Below are positions 14,073-25,536 of a stretch of 64,000 nt of DNA, piece by piece. Under the pieces are notes generated by a model that searched no databases, had not been told where the DNA came from, and saw only the letters and a program-made list of their open reading frames with translations. A program made the translations under genes and the position numbers. Location of the stretch: the NCBI GenBank assembly GCA_038049695.1, contig CP142457.1:21900501-21964500 (forward strand), read 5' to 3'. Position 1 is the first letter of the stretch. Every line of letters starts with the position of its first letter. This stretch comes from Cinnamomum chago. Lineage: Eukaryota > Streptophyta > Magnoliopsida > Laurales > Lauraceae.

Positions 14073-16219
14073 GTGATCTTGGAATTTTCTAGAGGGAGTC
14101 TTTGGACCAAGAGTCGCATTAAAACACAGAATAGAGTCAACCATATTCTCGAGCCGCATAGATTGTGTTTTCGTACTAAAGGACCGTACGACCCGCACGA
14201 AGTACGGGTTTTCGCCTTTACAAACACTGAACTCCCCGAATGTGTTTTCCTTACCCAAGATTAGCCCGAAACCCGTTTTAAACCGAAAAGTAGCTCGAAA
14301 TATCTTAAAGAGCGCATCTCAACCCAGAATCCCTTCAAATGGATTTGGAGCCGTAAGGAAAGACAGAGACACCCGAAACCCCATTTAGAGTAAAACGCAA
14401 TCCCGGATTTTTCCAAAGGGAGTCTTTGGACCAAGAGTCGCATGAAACACAGTGTTGACTCAACAACTTTCTAGAGCCGCACAGATTATGTTTTCGTTCA
14501 AAAGTACCGTAATACCCTCGCACGAAGTTCCGGTTATCTCCCTAGCAAACACTGATCTCCCCGAAAGTGATTTCCACACCCAAGATTCATCCGAAACCCG
14601 TAGTAAACCGAAGAGTAGCTCGGAATATCCTAAAAATCGCATCTCATCCCAAAATCCCTTCATATGGATTTAGAGGCGTACGATAAGACAAGGACACCCG
14701 AAACCCTTTTTAGTTTAAACCTTGATCCCGGATATTTCTAGATGTTGCCTTTGTACACAGAGTCGCAAGAAACACAGTGTGGAGTCAACAATTTCGTAGA
14801 GCCGCAAAGATTCTGCTTTAGTACAAAAGTATCGTACGTCCCGCGCGAAGTTCGGGTTTTCTCCTTTACAACCAGAGAACTCCCCGAAAGTGTTTACCAT
14901 ACCCAAGGTTCGCCCGAAACCCGTTTTAAACCGAAAAGTAGCTCGAAATATCCTAAAAGGAGCCTCTCAACCCAGAATACCTTCAATTGGATTTCGAGGC
15001 GTGAGACAAGAGAAGGACACCCGAAACCCCTTTCAGAGTAAAACGTGATCCTGGAATTTTCTAGAGGGAGTCTTTGGACCAAGAGTCGCATTAAAACACA
15101 GTATAGAGTCAACCATATTCTCGAGCCGCATAGATTGTGTTTTCGTACTGAAGGACCGTACGACCCGCACGAAGTACGGGTTTTCGCCTTTACAAACACT
15201 GAACTCCCCGAATGTGTTTTCCTTACCCAAGATTAGCCCGAAACCAGTTTTAAACCGAAAAGTAGCTCGAAATATCTTAAAGAGCGCATCTCAACCCAGA
15301 ATCCCTTCAAATGGATTTGGAGCCGTAAGGAAAGACAGAGACACCCGAAACCCCATTTAGAGTAAAACGCAATCCCGGATTTTTCCAAAGGGAGTCTTTG
15401 GACCAAGAGTCGCATGAAACAAAGTGTTGACTCAACAACTTTCTAGAGCCGCACAGATTATGTTTTCGTTCAAAAGTACCGTACGACCCTCGCATGAAGT
15501 TCCGGTTTTCGCCCTAGCAAACACTGAACTCCCCGAAAGTGATTTCCACACCCAAGATTCACCCGAAACCCGTAGTAAACCGAAGAGTAGCTCGGAATAT
15601 CCTAAAAATCGCATCTCATCCCAAAATCCCTTAATATGGATTTAGAGGCGTACGATAAGACAAGGACACCCGAAACCCTTTTTAGTTTAAAACTTGATCC
15701 CGGATATTTCTAGATGTTGCCTTTGTACACAGAGTCGCAAGAAACACAGTGTCGAGTCAACAATTTCCTTGAGCCGCAAAGATTCTGCTTTAGTACAAAA
15801 GTATCGTACGTCCCGCGCGAAGTTCGGGTTTTCTCCTTTACAACCAGAGAACTCCCCGAAAGTGTTTACCATACCCAAGGTTCGCCCGAAACCCGTTTTA
15901 AACCGAAAAGTAGCTCGAAATATCCTAAAAGGTGCATCTCAACCCAGAATACCTTCAAATGGATTTCGAGGCGTGAGACAAGAGAAGGACACCCGAAACC
16001 CCTTTTACAGTAAAACGTGATCCTGGAAGTTTCTAGAGGGAGTCTTTGTACCAAGAGTCGCATTAAAACCCAGTATAGAGTCAACCATATTCTTTAACCG
16101 CATAGATTGTGTTTTCGTACTAAAGGACCGTTCGACCCGCACGAAGTACGGGTTTTCGCCTTTACAAACACTGAACTCCCCGAATGTGTTTTCCTTACCC
16201 AAGATTAGCCCGAAACCAG

Positions 16220-17090
16220 TTTTAAACCGAAAAGTAGCTCGAAATATCTTAAAGAGCGCATCTCAACCCAGAATCCCTTCAAATGGATTTGGAGCCGTAA
16301 GGAAAGACAGAGACACCCGAAACCCCATTTAGAGTAAAACACAATTCCGGATTTTTCCAAAGGGAGTCTTTGGACCAAGAGTCGCATGAAACACAGTGTT
16401 GAGTAAACAACTTTCTAGAGCCGCACAGATTATGTTTTCGTTCAAAAGTACCGAAATACCCTCGCACGAAGTTCCGGTTATCTCCCTAGCAAACACTGAA
16501 CTCCCCGAAAGTGATTTCCCCACCCAAAATTCATCCGAAACCCGTAGTAAACCGAAGAGTAGCTCGGAATATCCTAAAAATCGCATCTCATCCCAAAATC
16601 CCTTCATATGGATTTAGAGGCGTACGATAAGACAAGGACACCCGAAACCCTTTTTAGTTTAAAACTTGATCCCGGATATTTCTAAAGGTTGCCTTTGTAC
16701 ACAGAGTCGCAAGAAACACAGTGTGGAGTCAACAATTTCCTAGAGCCGCAAAGATTCTGCTTTAGTACAAAAGTATCGTACGTCCCGCGCGAAGTTCGGG
16801 TTTTCTCCTTTACAACCAGAGAACTCCCCGAAAGTGTTTATAATACCCAAGGTTCGCCCGAAACCCGTTTTAAACCGAAAAGTATCTCGAAATATCCTAA
16901 AAGGTGCATATCAACCCAGAATACCTTCAAATGGATTTCGAGGCGTGAGACAAGAGAAGGACACCCGAAACCCCTTCTATAGTAAAACGTGATCCTGGAA
17001 TTTTCTAGAGGGAGTCTTTGGACCAAGAGTCGCATTAAAACACAGTGTAGAGTCAGCCATATTCTCGAGCCGCATAGATTGTGTTTTCGT
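16220..17090 (+). repeat. 972-bp local tandem duplication, copy 1
   Basis: This copy shares rare variants with 17192-18062: acacaattccgg, gttgagtaa, agtaccgaaatacc, cacccaaaattc, gtttataataccc and gtgcatatcaac. It is a recent single-trimer duplication inside the left arm. Copy 2 has picked up a few changes of its own, such as gagtcggatg. Confidence 0.85.
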
Positions 17091-17191
17091 ACTAAAGGAC
17101 CGTACGACCCGCACGAAGTACGGGTTTTCGCCTTTACAAACACTGAACTCCCCGAATGTGTTTTCCTTACCCAAGATTAGCCCGAAACCCG

Positions 17192-18062
17192 TTTTAAACC
17201 GAAAAGTAGCTCGAAATATCTTAAAGAGCGCATCTCAACCCAGAATCCCTTCAAATGGATTTGGAGCCGTAAGGAAAGACAGAGACACCCGAAACCTCAT
17301 TTAGAGTAAAACACAATTCCGGATTTTTCCAAAGGGAGACTTTGGACCAAGAGTCGGATGAAACACAGTGTTGAGTAAGCAACTTTCTAGAGCCGCACAG
17401 ATTATGTTTTCGTTCAAAAGTACCGAAATACCCTCGCACGAAGTTCCGGTTATCTCCCTAGCAAACACTGAACTCCCCGAAAGTGATTTCCCCACCCAAA
17501 ATTCATCCGAAACCCGTAGTAAACCGAAGAGTAGCTCGGAATATCCTAAAAATCGCATCTCATCCCAAAATCCCTTCATATGGATTTAGAGGCGTACGAT
17601 AAGACAAGGACACCCGAAACCCTTTTTAGTTTAAAACTTGATCCCGGATATTTCTAAAGGTTGCCTTTGTACACAGAGTCGCAAGAAACACAGTGTGGAG
17701 TCAACAATTTCCTAGAGCCGCAAAGATTCTGCTTTAGTACAAAAGTATCGTACGTCCCGCGCGAAGTTCGGGTTTTCTCCTTTACAACCAGAGAACTCCC
17801 CGAAAGTGTTTATAATACCCAAGGTTCGCCCGAAACCCGTTTTAAACCGAAAAGTATCTCGAAATGTCCTAAAAGGTGCATATCAACCCAGAATACCTTC
17901 AAATGGATTTCGAGGCGTGAGACAAGAGAAGGACACCCGAAACCCCTTCTATAGTAAAACGTGATCCTGGAATTTTCTAGAGGGAGTCTTTGGACCAAGA
18001 GTCGCATTAAAACACAGTGTAGAGTCAGCCATATTCTCGAGCCGCATAGATTGTGTTTTCGT
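17192..18062 (+). repeat. 972-bp local tandem duplication, copy 2
   Basis: This is the second copy of 16220-17090. Immediately to its right, from about 18063, the sequence follows the type seen at 7047-7245 (actaatggacc, accaaagatttgccc, then ttaaggaaag), an offset of 11,016 bp. The duplication therefore abuts a block shared with the 6.8-8 kb region. Confidence 0.83.
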
Positions 18063-20925
18063 ACTAATGGACCGTACGACCCGCACGAAGTACGAGTTTT
18101 CGCCTTTACAAACACCGAACTCCCCGAATGTGTTTTCCTTACCAAAGATTTGCCCGAAACCCGTTTTAAACCGAAAAGTAGCTCGAAATATCTTAAAGAG
18201 CGCATCTCAACCCAGAATCCCTTCAAATGGATTTGGAGCCTTAAGGAAAGACAGAGACACCCGAAACCCCATTTAGAGTAAAACGCAATCCCGGATTTTT
18301 CCAAAGGGAGTCTTTGGACCAAGAGTCGCATGAAACACAGTGTTGACTCAACAACTTTCTAGAGCCGCACAGATTATGTTTTCGTTCAAAAGTACAGTAC
18401 GACCCTCGCATGAAGTTCCGGTTTTCGCCCTAGCAAACACTGAACTCCCCGAAAGTGATTTCCACACCCAAGATTCACCCGAAACCCGTAGTAAACCGAA
18501 GAGTAGCTCGGAATATCCTAAAAATCGCATCTCATCCCAAAATCCCTTCATATGGATTTAGAGGCGTATGATAAGACAAGGACACCCGAAACCCTTTTTA
18601 GTTTAAAACTTGATCCCGGATATTTCTAGACGTTGCCTTTGTACACAGAGTCGCAAGAAACACAGTGTCGAGTCAACAATTTCCTAGAGCCGCAAAGATT
18701 CTGCTTTAGTACAAAAGTATCGTACGTCCCGCGCGAAGTTCGGGTTTTCTCCTTTACAACTAGAGAACTCCCCGAAAGTGTTTACCATACCCAAGGTTCG
18801 CCCGAAACCCGTTTTAAACCGAAAAGTAGCACGAAATATCCTAAAAGGTGCATCTCAACCCAGAATACCTTCAAATGGATTTCGAGGCGTGAGACAAGAG
18901 AAGGACACCCGAAACCCCTTTTACAGTAAAACGTGATCCTGGAAGTTTCTAGAGGGAGTCTTTGTACCAAGAGTCGCATTAAAACACAGTATAGAGTCAA
19001 CCATATTCTTTAACCGCATAGATTGTGTTTTCGTACTAAAGGATCGTACGACCCGCACGAAGTACGGGTTTTCGCCTTTACAAACACTGAACTCCCCGAA
19101 TGTGTTTTCCTTACCCAAGATTAGCCCGAAACCCATTTTAAACCGAAAAGTAGCTCGAAATATCTTAAAGAGCGCATCTCAACCCAGAATCCCTTCAAAT
19201 GGATTTGGAGCCGTTAGGAAAGACAGAGACACCCGAAACCCCATTTAGAGTAAAACGCAATCCCGGATTTTTCCAAAGGGAGTCTTTGGACCAAGAGTCG
19301 CATGAAACACAGTGTTGACTCAACAACTTTCTAGAGCCGCACAGATTATGTTTTCGTTCAAAAGTACCGTACGACCCTCGCATGAAGTTCCGGTTTTCGC
19401 CCTAGCAAATACTGAACTCCCCGAAAGTGATTTCCACACCCAAGATTCACCCGAAACCCGTAGTAAACCGAAGAGTAGCTCGGAATATCCTAAAAATCGC
19501 ATCTCATCCCAAAATCCCTTCATATGGATTTAGAGGCGTACGACAAGACAGGGACACCCGAAACCCCTTTTAGTTTAAAACTTGATTCCGGATATTTCTA
19601 GAGGTTGCCTTTGTACACAGAGTCGCAAGAAACACAGTGTGGAGTCAACAATTTCCTAGAGCCGCAAAGATTCTGCTTTAGTACAAAAGTATCGTACGTC
19701 CCGCGCGAAGTTCGGGTTTTCTCCTTTACAACCAGAGAACTCCCCGAAAGTGTTTACCATACCCAAGGTTCGCCCGAAACCCGTTTTAAACCGAAAAGTA
19801 GCTCGAAATATCCTAAAAGGAGCGTCTCAACCCAGAATACCTTCAAATGGATTTCGAGGCGTGAGACAAGAGAAGGACACCCGAAACACCTTGTAGAGTA
19901 AAACGTGATCCTGGAATTTTCTAGAGGGAGTCTTTGGACCAAGAGTCGTATTAAAACACAGTGTAGAGTCAACCATATTCTCGAGCCGCATAGATTGTGT
20001 TTTCGTACTAAAGGACCGTACGACACGCATGAAGTTCGGATTTTCGCCTTTACAAACACTGAACTCCCCGAATGTGTTTTCCTTACCCAAGATTCTCCCG
20101 AAACCCGTTTTAAACCGAAAAGTAGCTCGAAATATCTTAAAGAGCGCAACTCAACCCAGAATCCCTTCAAATGGATTTGAAGCCGTAAGGAAAGACAGAG
20201 ACACCCGAAACCCCATTTAGAGTAAAACGCAATCCATTCGATTTTTCCAAAGGGAGTCTTTGGACCAAGAGTCGCATGAAACACAGTGTTGACTCAACAA
20301 CTTTCTAGAGCCGCACGGATTATGTTTTCATTCAAAAGTACCGTACGACCCTCGCATGAAGTTCCGGTTTTCGCCCTAGCAAACACTGAACTCCCCGAAA
20401 GTGATTTCCACACCCAAGATTCACCCGAAACCCGTAGTAAACCGAAGAGTAGCTCGGAATATCCTGAAAATCGCATCTCATCCCAAAATCCCTTCATATG
20501 GATTTAGAGGCGTACGATAAGACAAGGACACCCGAAACCCTTTTTAGTTTAAAACTTGATCCCGGATATTTCTAAAGGTTGCCTTTGTACACAGAGTCGC
20601 AAGAAACACAGTGGGGAGTCAACAATTTCCTAGAGCCGCAAAGATTCTGCTTTAGTACAAAAGTATCGTACGTCCCGCGCGAAGTTCGGGTTTTCTCCTT
20701 TACAACCAGAGAACTCCCCGAAAGTGTTTACCATACCCAAGGTTCGCCCGAAACCCGTTTTAAACGGAAAAGTAGCTCGAAATATCCTAAAAGGAGCCTC
20801 TCAACCCAGAATACCTTCAAATGGATTTCGAGGCGTGAGACAAGAGAAGGACACCCGAAACACCTTCTAGAGTAAAACGTGATCCTGGAATTTTCTAGAG
20901 GGAGTCTTCGGACCAAGAGTCGTAT

Positions 20926-20930
20926 TAAAA
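20926..20930 (+). repeat. Target-site duplication, left (TAAAA)
   Basis: These five bases end the left satellite arm. The same five bases start the right arm at 22669. Removing the insertion and one copy restores the normal A-monomer sequence attaaaacacagtg. Confidence 0.9.
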
Positions 20931-20959
20931 TGAAAGTCCACGAGGATCCTAACCCTAGA

Positions 20960-20970
20960 GGGGGGGGGGG
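20960..20970. repeat. Homopolymer G11 (C11 on the LTR strand)
   Basis: An uninterrupted run of 11 G lies about 30 bp inside one end of the LTR. On the LTR strand this is a C-run in front of tctagggttagg, close to the LTR 3' end. Its exact length may be affected by sequencing error. Confidence 0.85.
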
Positions 20971-21190
20971 TGAATAGGGTGAGCTACAATTGTGACCAAT
21001 TTAAACCAATTTTAACTTCTTAAAGCAAACTAGTCACATGTGATGATAAACCATACAATATGCGGAAGCTAAACAAAACAATCACCACATAGCAATCACC
21101 ACAACACAATATTTATAGTGGTTCGGCCAACGTGCCTACATCCACTACCGGCTTGTGCATCCAACACCCCACCGGATTTCCACTATTTAT

Positions 21191-21363
21191 GCTTTTTCAA
21201 AGGCTAAGCAATAACCTCTACAATGTTGCTTTTCAAAGGCTAAACAACAACGTTACAAGATGCTTTTCTTAGGCTAAGCAATAACCTTACAATATGCTTT
21301 TCTTAGGCTAAGAAATAACCTTATACAATGCTTTTCTTAGGCTAAGCAATAACCTTTACAAAT
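21191..21363. repeat. 34-bp tandem repeat inside the LTR, five copies
   Basis: Copies start at 21191, 21228, 21262, 21296 and 21330, giving steps of 37, 34, 34 and 34 bp. Each follows the pattern gcttttcttaggctaagc, then aataacctt and acaat, with a few changes. The first two copies have caaaggcta where the last three have cttaggcta. Such internal tandem repeats are common in long LTRs. No function can be assigned from the sequence. Confidence 0.88.
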
Positions 21364-22016
21364 AAAGCTTTCTCTAAGAAAGTGTCTTTACAAAAGATCA
21401 CTCTAAGAGATTACAATTTAAGCTCATATGAAATTGCCTCTTGACTAGGCTAATATGAAAGTTTAATACAAATAACAAACATACACTCAATTAAGTTAAA
21501 GTGTGTGCACAAGTGTATGAATGCTCTACTTCAATCTATTTTAACAATGAAGCTCTTAAATGAATGCATGATGCATTTTAAAATCAAAGCTAATAAAATG
21601 ATGATTGAAGAGAAAAATACTAATCACATGAAAGATTCACACAACTTGAAGAAATGATCTAAAACATGTTGTATGAATATAAAAGTCTAAGAACACATGT
21701 GATTTAGGTGAGAGTGATTGCAAACCATTCTAATATACCAATGAAGATAATGAGTTTGCAAAACAACTCTTGAAATCATGCATAACTGAAAAACAAAGAT
21801 TTAAGCATGCATGGATTTCATTTTAATGAAAATCAAAATACAAGTAAAGTGTACCTTTTTAAGAACTCATGTATTTGATTTCCAAATGGCCCCCTAGCCT
21901 TTCCAACTTCTTCCCCTTTCTTTGGCTCCAAAATGCTCTCAAAGGTTCATGGTTCAAGCCTTGAAAAAGGTTGGAAATGAATGGACTTTATAGCCAAAAA
22001 GTTGCCAACGGCTAGT

Positions 22017-22159
22017 TCTCGGTCGACCGGCAAAGGGGTCTCGGTCGACCGAGAAAGCACAACGGATATAAATCTGACCGTTGGAGCTTCAGTTCAAAAT
22101 TCTGCAGAAATGACCTGCAGTTGTCTCGGTCGACCGAGACCTGTGTCTCGGTCGACCGG
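22017..22159. promoter_or_regulatory. Four GGTCGACC-centred palindromes in the LTR, arranged as two pairs
   Basis: The core tctcggtcgaccg starts at 22017, 22039, 22124 and 22146. Within each pair the spacing is exactly 22 bp, about two helical turns. The pairs lie 107 bp apart, start to start. The third copy is part of a perfect 18-bp palindrome (22123-22140). Repeated CG-rich palindromes are, to my memory, reported in Sirevirus non-coding regions and have been suggested as regulatory sites. That role is inference here. On the LTR strand they lie in the part expected to be U3. Confidence 0.6.
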
Positions 22160-22668
22160 CGACACTGCCGGGAAACCCCCAAAATTTCCAACTTTTGCAT
22201 TTTGAAGATTTTCTTTGTGGAATTTTGTGGGTCACTAAACCAAGCTAGAAAACATGTTTTAAGACATTCTAAGATGATTAAAAACATGAAACACCCAAAG
22301 CCTAAAAAGATTCAAAAGATTAAAACCAAAGGCTAGCTTGATTTGATACAACTCTTTTCAAATGAAAATGCATACAAAAATGATTCTTTTTGAGATGAAT
22401 GTATGCAAATCTTAAACCTAAATTCACAAGATGATTTTCCAAATATAATGCACAAGGAATTAGGTTTTCAAAAGAGTTTGGGTTTCAAAACCAATGCATC
22501 CAAGTTTAAAACCAAAACATGCATAAAACAAAAGCTTTTCCAAATCTTAAAAGCTATGCATGTATAAAACCAGATTTAAAGGTTTTCTAAAACAATGCAA
22601 GTGTGAGAATTCAAATGATGCTAAAGTGCAAATGCATCCATCAAATTGCAAATACAAAATCTCTAACA

Positions 22669-22673
22669 TAAAA
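22669..22673 (+). repeat. Target-site duplication, right (TAAAA)
   Basis: This is an exact match to 20926-20930. The A monomer continues directly from it as cacagtgtagagtc. The joined monomer has cgtatt and gagccacatag, the same uncommon pair of variants as the A/C monomer at 13749, so both flanks belong to one pre-existing repeat unit. Confidence 0.9.
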
Positions 22674-22945
22674 CACAGTGTAGAGTCAACCATATTCTCG
22701 AGCCACATAGATTGTGTTTTCGTACTAAAGGACCGTACGACCCGCATGAAATTCGGGTTTTCGCCTTTACAAACACTGAACTCCCCGAATGTGTTTTCCT
22801 TACCCAAGATTCGCCCGAAACCCGTTTTAAACCGAAAAGTAGCTCGAAATATCTTAAAGAGCGCATCTCAACCCAGAATCCCTTCAAATGGATTTGGAGC
22901 CGTAAGGAAAGACAGAGACACCCGAAACCCAATTTAGAGTAAAAC

Positions 22946-23916
22946 GCAATCCCGGATCTTTGCAAACGGAGTCTTTGGTCCAAGAAACGCATGAAACAAA
23001 GTGTTGCGTCAACAACTTTCTAGAGCCGCACAGATTATCTTTTCGTTCAAAAGTACCGTACGACCCTCGCACGAACTTCCGGTTTTCGCCCTGGCAAACA
23101 CTGAACTCCCCGAAGGTGATTTCCACACCCAAGATTCACCCGAAACCCGTAGTAAACCGAAGAGTAGTTCGGAATATCCTAAAAATCGCATCTCATCCCA
23201 AAATCCATTCATATGGATTTAGAGGCGTACGACAAGACAAGGACACCCGAAACCCTTTTTAGTTTAAAACTTGATCGCGGATATTTCTTGAGGTTGCCTT
23301 TGTACACAGAGTCGCAAGAAACACAGTGTGGAGTCAACAATTTCCTAGAGCCGCAAAGATTCTGCTTTAGTACAAATGTATCGTACATCCCGCGCGAAGT
23401 TCGGGTTTTCTCCTTTACAACCGGAGAACTCCCCGAAAGTTTTACCATACCCAAGGTTCGCCCGAAACCCGTCTTAAACCGAAAAGTAGGTCGAAATATC
23501 CTAAAAGGTGCATCTCAACCCAGAATACCTTCAAATAGAGTTCGAGGCGTGAGACAAGAGAAGGACACCCGAAACCCCTTCTAGAGTAAAATGTGATCCT
23601 GAAATTTTCTAGAGGGAGTCTTTGGACCAAGAGTCGCAATAAAACACACTGTAGAGTCAACCGTATTCTCGAGCCGCATAGAGTGTGTTTTCGTACTAAA
23701 GAACCGTACGACCCGCACGAAGTACGAGTTTTCGCCTTTACGAACACTGAACTCCCCGAATGTGTTTTCCTTACCCAAGATTCGCCCGAAACCCGTTTTA
23801 AACCGAAAAGTAGCTCGAAATATCTTAAAGAGCGCATCTCAACCCAGAATCCCTTCAAATGGATTTGGAGCCGTAAGGAAAGACAGAGACACCCGAAACC
23901 CCATTTAGAGTAAAAC
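22946..23916 (+). repeat. Highly diverged B-C-A trimer next to the LTR
   Basis: B (22946), C (23271) and A (23593) here carry many changes seen nowhere else in the window. In B there are gatctttgcaaacggag, ttggtccaagaaacg, gttgcgtc and gattatctttt. In C there are gatcgcggatatttcttgag, acaaatgtatcgtacatc, aaccggag and cgtcttaaacc. In A there are tgtgatcctgaaat, cgcaataaaacacactg, accgtattc and tagagtgtg. By eye this is several times the divergence of other trimers. It looks like an older trimer that has escaped homogenisation. Confidence 0.8.
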
Positions 23917-25536
23917 GCAATCCCGGATTTTTCCAAAGGTAGTCTTTGGACCAAGAGTCGCATGAAACACAGTGTTGACTCAACAACTTTCTAGAGTCGC
24001 ACAGATTATGTTTTCGTTCAAAACTACCGTACGACCCTCGCATGAAGTTCCGGTTTTCGCCCTAGCAAACACTGAACTCCCCGAAAGTGATTTGCAGACC
24101 CAAGATTGACCCGAAACCCGTAGTAAACCGAAGAGTAGCTCGGAATATCATAAAAATCGCATCTCATCCCAAAATCCCTTCATATGGATTTAGAGGCGTA
24201 CGACAAGACAAGGACACCCGAAACCCTTTTTACTTTAAAACTTGATCCCGGATATTTCTAGATGTTGCCTTTGTACACAGAGTCGCAGGAAACACAGTGT
24301 GGAGTCAACAATTTCCTAGAGCCGCAAAGATTCTGCTTTAGTACAAAAGTATCGTACGTCCCGCGCGAAGTTCGGGTTTTCTCCTTTACAACCAGAGAAC
24401 TCCCCGAAATTGTTTACCATACCCAAGGTTCGCCCGAAACCCATTTAAAACCGAAAAGTAGATCGAAATATCCTAAAAGGTGCATCTCAACCCAGAATAC
24501 CTTCAAATGGATTTCGAGGCGTGAGACAAGTGAAGGACACCCGAAACCCCTTCTAGAGTAAAACGTGATCCTGGAATTTTCTAGAGGGACTCTTTGGACC
24601 AAGAGTCGCATAAAAACACAATGTAGAGTCAACCATATTCTCGAGCCGCATAGATTGTGTTTTCGTACTGAAGGACCGTACGACCCGCACGAAGTTCGGG
24701 TTTTCGCCTTTACAAACACTGAACTCCCCGAATGTGTTTTCCTTACCCAAGATTCGCCCGAAACCCGTTTTAAACCGAAAAGTAGCTCGAAATATCTTAA
24801 AGAGCGCATCTCAACCCAGAATCCCTTCAAATGGATTTGGAGGCGTAAGGAAAGACAGAGACACCCGAAACCCCATTTAGAGTAAAACGCAATCCCGGAG
24901 TTTTCCAAAGGTAGTCTTTGGACCAAGAGTCGCATGAAACACAGTGTTGACTCAACAACTTTCTAGAGCCGCACAGATTATGTTTTCGAACAAAAGTACC
25001 GTACGACCCTCGCATGAAGTTCCGGTTTTCGCCCTAGCAAACACTGAACTCCCCGAAAGTGATTTCCACACCCAAGATTGACCCGAAACCCGTAGTAAAC
25101 CGAAGAGTAGCTCGGAATATCCTAAAAATCGCATCTCATCCCAAAATCCCTTCATATGGATTTAGAGGCGTACGATAAGACAAGGACACCCGAAACCCTT
25201 TTTAGTTTAAAACTTGATCCCGGATATTTCTAAAGGTTGCCTTTGAACACAGAGTCACAGGAAACACAGTGTGAAGTCAACAATTTCCTAGAGCCGCAAA
25301 GATTCTGCTTTAGTACAAAAGTATCGTACGTCCCGCGCGATGTTCGGGTTTTCTCCTTTACAACCATAGAACTCCCCGAAATTGTTTACCATACTCAAGG
25401 TTCGCCCAAAACCCGTTTTAAACCGAAAAGTATCTCGAAATATCCTAAAAGGTGCATCTCAACCCAGAATACCTTCAGATGGATTTCGAGGCGTGAGACA
25501 AGAGAAGGACACCCGAAACCCCTTCTAGAGTAAAAC

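Larger units (their letters stand above)
1..20930 (+). repeat. Satellite array, left arm (324-bp monomer, 972-bp A-B-C trimer)
   Basis: Head-to-tail satellite with no other sequence. Taking the G of gtgatcctgg as the start of monomer A, A monomers begin at 146, 1116, 2087, 3059, 4030, 5003, 5975, 6945, 7917, 8889, 9860, 10833, 11805, 12775, 13749 (an A/C chimera), 14073, 15045, 16017, 16989, 17961, 18933, 19905 and 20879. The step is 970-974 bp except 13749 to 14073, which is one monomer. A is followed by B (gcaatcccgg) and C (ttgatcccgg). All monomers share one orientation and there is no inversion. Small length differences come from a 3-bp loss in some A monomers (near 392, 6220, 12050) and a 2-bp gain in B at about 13105 and 20235. 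The array runs past the left edge of the window. Function is unknown; a structural role in heterochromatin or a centromere is possible but not shown here. Confidence 0.97.
20931..22668 (-). mobile_element. Solo LTR, Ty1/copia Sirevirus-like (SIRE/Maximus type), 1,738 bp
   Basis: The insertion begins TG and ends CA on either strand and is flanked by TAAAA on both sides, which is the signature of LTR-element integration. Read on the minus strand it starts tgttagagattttg and ends with a C-rich run, tctagggttagg and then ggactttca. It also contains gtaggcacgttggccgaacc followed by a TATA-like tataaata (minus strand, 21110-21117). From memory, a cac-poly(C)-tctag tail and a gtaggca...gccgaaccac block are typical of Sirevirus LTRs, which are plant-specific. 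The length also suits that group. No gag, protease, integrase, reverse transcriptase or RNase H region, and no second LTR, is present, so it is a non-coding remnant left by LTR-LTR recombination. The identical 5-bp flanks and the single occurrence suggest it is not ancient and has not been re-amplified with the satellite in this window. The family call is less certain than the LTR call. Confidence 0.8.

Noticed and set aside
20943-20961. taaccctag in the LTR as a plant telomere-type repeat
   Set aside because: There is only one partial unit, with no tandem array. It belongs to the normal LTR end motif.
21981-22336. Overlapping open frames within the LTR containing repeated Ser-Thr/Val-Asp-Arg motifs
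   Set aside because: The repeated residues come from the GGTCGACC palindromes read in frame. There is no domain, and LTR sequence is not expected to code.
20931-22668. DNA transposon or MITE as the source of the insertion
   Set aside because: There are no terminal inverted repeats beyond TG/CA, and the 5-bp duplication together with the LTR-like end motifs fits a solo LTR better.
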